From assembly GCA_019419865.1 (NCBI GenBank), contig JAHZIG010000014.1, positions 1 to 64,000 of the forward strand: DNA of 64,000 nt, given 5' to 3'. The stretch comes from Clostridiales bacterium (GTDB lineage Bacteria; Bacillota; Clostridia; Monoglobales; Monoglobaceae). The notes beneath the pieces were generated by a model, which searched no databases, had not been told where the DNA came from, and saw nothing but the letters and a program-made list of their open reading frames with translations. A program made the position numbers and the translations under genes. This document shows, in pieces, positions 61,195-64,000 of the stretch (its first letter is position 1; each line of letters opens with the position of its first letter).

Positions 61195-62172
61195 CTATTT
61201 TTCCATACTTTTTAAAAACTTTTCGTGCGCTTTTTTAAGCTGCTCCGCCATCTCCTCGGGAGCAGTCGGGTTGCACGACGCCCACGCGCCGGTCTCGCTG
61301 GAAGCGTTGAACTTCTGCTTGTCCGCGGACCGCATCGGCGGGTAGAACTCAATATGAAAATGGTAATACTCGCTCGCGTCCTCGCCGTTTACCGGATCCT
61401 GATGCATACACATCATATACGGGAAAGTATAATCGAACAGGCTGTCCAATGTTCCGGCGGTCTCTTTGAGTATCTTCGCCAGATTGTCCTTTTGACGATC
61501 GCTGAATTGAGTCAAGTTCTGCACATGTCCCTTCGCCGCGACGTATACGCCGTATGGGTAGTCGGCGAAGAACGGAAGGAAGGTTATAAAGTCCTCGTTC
61601 TCTATGATCACGCGCTTTCCGAACTCCTTCTCGTTTTTAACTATATCGCAGATCAGACATTCGCCCTTTTCCTCTTTATACTCCTTACATGAAGCAAGCT
61701 CGAGTTCGAGTTTCTTCGGGATATAGCTGTAGCCGTAGATCTGACCGTGCGGATGCGGCATGGTGACTCCGACCACGTCGCCCCTGTTCTCGAAGATGAA
61801 TATGTATTTTATCCTTTCATCTTTGCGAAGTTCTTCAAAGCGCGACGTCCACAGGTCTACAAGCTCTCTTATATGCTCTACGCTGAGCTCGGGCAGCGTG
61901 ACCGTGTGCTCCGGCGAATACAGTATAACCTCGCACTTTCCGTACGCTTCTTTGGTCTTATACAGCTCGGTCGCCACGTCGTCCGGGACCGGCGGATTCT
62001 GCGACAGCGCCGGAAAATCGTTGTCATACTCGTACACCGTGAAATGTTCGGGAACCTTACCCGAACCCGGACAGAACGGACACCAATCCTTAGGCATCTG
62101 CGGCCTATTCTGTCTGTGCGACGCGATCATTACCCAATCCTTGATAAGCGGATTATACCTCAATTCAGCCAT
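61195..62172 (-). CDS. galT: Galactose-1-phosphate uridylyltransferase
   Basis: Exchanges UMP between UDP-glucose and galactose-1-phosphate. 325 residues of the GalT/HIT fold: CPFCPGSGKVPEHF zinc-type cysteines, IFENRGDVVGVTMPHPHGQIYGY with the nucleophilic His of HPHGQ, and EYYHFHIEFYPPMRSADKQKFNASSETGAW. This is the GalT type 1 family, shorter than the 490-residue Gram-positive type 2. It forms a Leloir operon with galK; galE is not in the window. Confidence 0.96.
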   Translation of the reverse strand: MAELRYNPLIKDWVMIASHRQNRPQMPKDWCPFCPGSGKVPEHFTVYEYDNDFPALSQNPPVPDDVATELYKTKEAYGKCEVILYSPEHTVTLPELSVEHIRELVDLWTSRFEELRKDERIKYIFIFENRGDVVGVTMPHPHGQIYGYSYIPKKLELELASCKEYKEEKGECLICDIVKNEKEFGKRVIIENEDFITFLPFFADYPYGVYVAAKGHVQNLTQFSDRQKDNLAKILKETAGTLDSLFDYTFPYMMCMHQDPVNGEDASEYYHFHIEFYPPMRSADKQKFNASSETGAWASCNPTAPEEMAEQLKKAHEKFLKSMEK

Positions 62173-62219
62173 CTTTTATCACTCCAAATATAAAAATTTA
62201 AACTGTTTTTATTAATTTG

Positions 62220-62248
62220 AGTTTAGTACACTATCTTTCTTAAGTCAA
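62220..62248 (-). promoter_or_regulatory. Promoter of galT-galK
   Basis: Minus strand: TTGACT (62248-62243), 17-nt spacer, TAAACT (62225-62220). Confidence 0.6.
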
Positions 62249-62291
62249 TATAAAATAATTGATAACAACGTCTTAAATTATCACCAAAGCA

Positions 62292-62320
62292 TTGGAATCG
62301 CGCAAAACATATGCTATAAT
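62292..62320 (+). promoter_or_regulatory. Promoter of alpha-galactosidase gene
   Basis: TTGGAA (62292-62297), 17-nt spacer, TATAAT (62315-62320). It lies back to back with the galTK promoter, so one regulator could act on both. Confidence 0.7.
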
Positions 62321-62366
62321 ACACCTATCAAAAATATGTCAAATACGCGCGATAAGGAGAATCGAT

Positions 62367-64000
62367 ATGCCTATTATTTGCAACCAAAACCAAAACTCAA
62401 CCGAGTTTCATCTATTTAACGACAACGTAAGCTACATAATCGCGGTTCTGCCGAGCGGCGACCTGGCTCAGCTCTATTTCGGGAAGAGGCTTAGACACTG
62501 CGATTCGTTTTCGCATATGTTTGAGAACGAGCTGCGCCCGTTCTCGTCCGTGTCAAAACAGACGGAGTTTGCCTATACGTTAGAACATATCAAGCAGGAA
62601 TACCCGTCCTGCGGCAACACCGATATGAGAAACCCCGCCGTCGAGATTGTATCTCAAAACGGATGCTTCGCGACCGATTTCAAATACCGCTCCCACGAAA
62701 TATATAAGGGTAAAAAACCGCTGAGCGGACTCCCCGCCGCCTACGTCGAAAGCGAAGACGAGGCGGACACGCTCGAGATACTCCTCTACGACGACGTGAT
62801 AAAATGCGGCGTCGAGCTGAGCTATACTATATTCAGAGATTACGCCGCGATAACCAGGAGCGCAAGGATCGTAAACGAAGGCGACGGTTCTGTCAAATTA
62901 AACCGCGCTATGAGCTTAAATCTCGATCTGCCGGACTGCAACTTTGATATGGTAACGCTTTGCGGCGCGTGGGCGAGAGAGCGAAACGTCAATATCAGAA
63001 AGCTCGGCTACGGCTCCCAGTCCGTGCAGAGCCTGCGCGGGGCGAGCAGCCACCATTTTAACCCGTTCATGGCGCTTAAAAGGCCGAATACCGACGAGTT
63101 CTCGGGCGAGGTCTACGGCTTCAGCCTGGTCTACAGCGGCAATTTCTTAGTCTCCGCCGATGTGGACACCTACGACGTGACCCGCGTTCAGCTCGGTATA
63201 AATCCTCAAAACTTCCGCTGGACTTTGAAGCGGGGCGAGGAATTTCAGACGCCCGAGGCCGTCATGGTCTACTCCCGCGGCGGTCTGAACGGCATGAGCC
63301 GTCAGTTTCACGACCTGTTCAAAAACAGGCTCGCGCGCGGAAAATGGCGGGACAGGGAACGCCCGATCCTGCTCAATAACTGGGAAGCGACTTACTTCGA
63401 CTTCGACGAGGAGAAGATACTCGGCATAGCCGAGACCGGCAAGGAGCTCGGCGTCGAACTCTTCGTATTGGACGACGGCTGGTTCGGGAAACGCAACGAC
63501 GATACCTCATCGCTGGGCGACTGGTTCGTGAATAAAGAAAAGCTGCCGAGCGGACTTACCGGGCTGTCCAAAAAGATAAACGATATGGGACTGATGTTCG
63601 GCCTTTGGATAGAGCCCGAGATGGTGAACAAGGACAGCGAACTGTACCGCAATCATCCGGACTGGGTCCTTGGAACCGTAGACAGGGAGCCGGCGCTCTG
63701 CAGGAATCAGCTCATACTCGACTTTTCAAAGAGCGAAGTCGTAGACTATATATACGACGCGCTCTACAAACTATTTTCGGAGATAAATCTGTCCTACGTA
63801 AAATGGGATATGAACAGAAACATGAGTCATGTGTTTTCAAGAGGCAACGACGCGGATTATCAGGGAATGGTCGTCCACAAATACATCCTCGGCGTATACG
63901 ACCTGTACGAACGCCTGACGACCGCGTTCCCCAACATACTTTTCGAATCCTGCGCGGGAGGCGGCGGCAGGTTCGATCCCGGCATGCTCTACTACGCGCC
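62367..64000 (+). CDS. Alpha-galactosidase, GH36 (3' end beyond window)
   Basis: 544 codons are visible with no stop, against about 700-740 for the family. It opens with the N-terminal beta-supersandwich domain (HLFNDNVSYIIAVLPSGDLAQLYFGKRL) and enters the barrel at RPILLNNWEATYFDFDEEKIL. LFVLDDGWFGKRNDD, GLWIEPEMVNKDSELYRNHPDWVL, the nucleophile Asp in YVKWDMNRNMS, and LFESCAGGGGRFDPGMLYYAP are GH36 hallmarks. It releases galactose from raffinose-type sugars or galactomannan, which galK and galT on the opposite strand would then convert. No signal peptide, so it is cytoplasmic. ATG at 62367 with AAGGAG. Confidence 0.95.
   Translation, partial: MPIICNQNQNSTEFHLFNDNVSYIIAVLPSGDLAQLYFGKRLRHCDSFSHMFENELRPFSSVSKQTEFAYTLEHIKQEYPSCGNTDMRNPAVEIVSQNGCFATDFKYRSHEIYKGKKPLSGLPAAYVESEDEADTLEILLYDDVIKCGVELSYTIFRDYAAITRSARIVNEGDGSVKLNRAMSLNLDLPDCNFDMVTLCGAWARERNVNIRKLGYGSQSVQSLRGASSHHFNPFMALKRPNTDEFSGEVYGFSLVYSGNFLVSADVDTYDVTRVQLGINPQNFRWTLKRGEEFQTPEAVMVYSRGGLNGMSRQFHDLFKNRLARGKWRDRERPILLNNWEATYFDFDEEKILGIAETGKELGVELFVLDDGWFGKRNDDTSSLGDWFVNKEKLPSGLTGLSKKINDMGLMFGLWIEPEMVNKDSELYRNHPDWVLGTVDREPALCRNQLILDFSKSEVVDYIYDALYKLFSEINLSYVKWDMNRNMSHVFSRGNDADYQGMVVHKYILGVYDLYERLTTAFPNILFESCAGGGGRFDPGMLYYA

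Overview
The window reads as a chromosomal segment of an anaerobic, probably gut-dwelling, member of the Clostridia (Bacillota). The support is Gram-positive style ribosome binding sites (AGGAGG) and promoters, a CIRCE-controlled groESL, a CarD regulator, an SLH-bearing secreted peptidase, a sodium-pump decarboxylase operon and an archaeal-type AspRS. I cannot name a genus. No rRNA, tRNA, CRISPR array, phage or transposase was seen. Most genes lie on the minus strand. Background composition is moderate in GC, with one clearly AT-rich island at about 25.0-29.8 kb.

Region by region. (1) 0-3 kb: an archaeal-type AspRS gene sits between two direct copies of a repeat element. Each copy carries a 24-codon hydrophobic peptide gene on the minus strand and a convergent promoter for an antisense RNA, the architecture of a type I toxin-antitoxin locus. 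I consider this the best candidate for an undescribed system. (2) 3-9.3 kb: a zinc-type ArsR repressor with an ACT-domain gene, then an operon (mmdA-oadG-biotin carrier-oadB-oadA) for a Na+-translocating decarboxylase with two alternative carboxyltransferases. (3) 9.3-17.6 kb: rluB, then a cluster (DUF3737 protein, MATE exporter, sugar O-acetyltransferase, LysR regulator, YqhD-type alcohol dehydrogenase). Four of its promoters share one sequence and one geometry, which defines a probable LysR regulon. A frameshifted stalk-domain lipoprotein gene lies in the middle. (4) 17.8-22.6 kb: two-component system plus ABC exporter. (5) 22.9-29.3 kb: a methyltransferase, an Mrr type IV restriction enzyme, and a six-gene AT-rich operon joining a DpnII-type GATC restriction-modification system to a membrane protein/TIR-protein pair. 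(6) 29.8-33.9 kb: guaA, purF, purC. (7) 34-42.4 kb: M13 peptidase with SLH domains, groEL/groES, ispF/ispD, carD, radA. (8) 43-47.9 kb, plus strand: glycosyltransferase, glmS, a possible small protein and a CNNM/CorC protein. (9) 48-53.4 kb: CoA-disulfide reductase-rhodanese fusion, thioredoxin, Crp/Fnr regulator, citrate synthase, AraC regulator. (10) 53.6-64 kb: a 2051-residue secreted GH3 enzyme ending in a rhodanese domain, then galK, galT and the 5' part of a GH36 alpha-galactosidase.

Working together: the GH3 enzyme, alpha-galactosidase and Leloir genes point to plant-glycan and galactoside use. The decarboxylase operon would turn oxaloacetate or methylmalonyl-CoA decarboxylation into a sodium gradient. 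The LysR cluster looks like an aldehyde or xenobiotic stress response. The 23.9-29.3 kb block is a defence island. Functional assignments come from reading the protein sequences against remembered family features; no database search was run.
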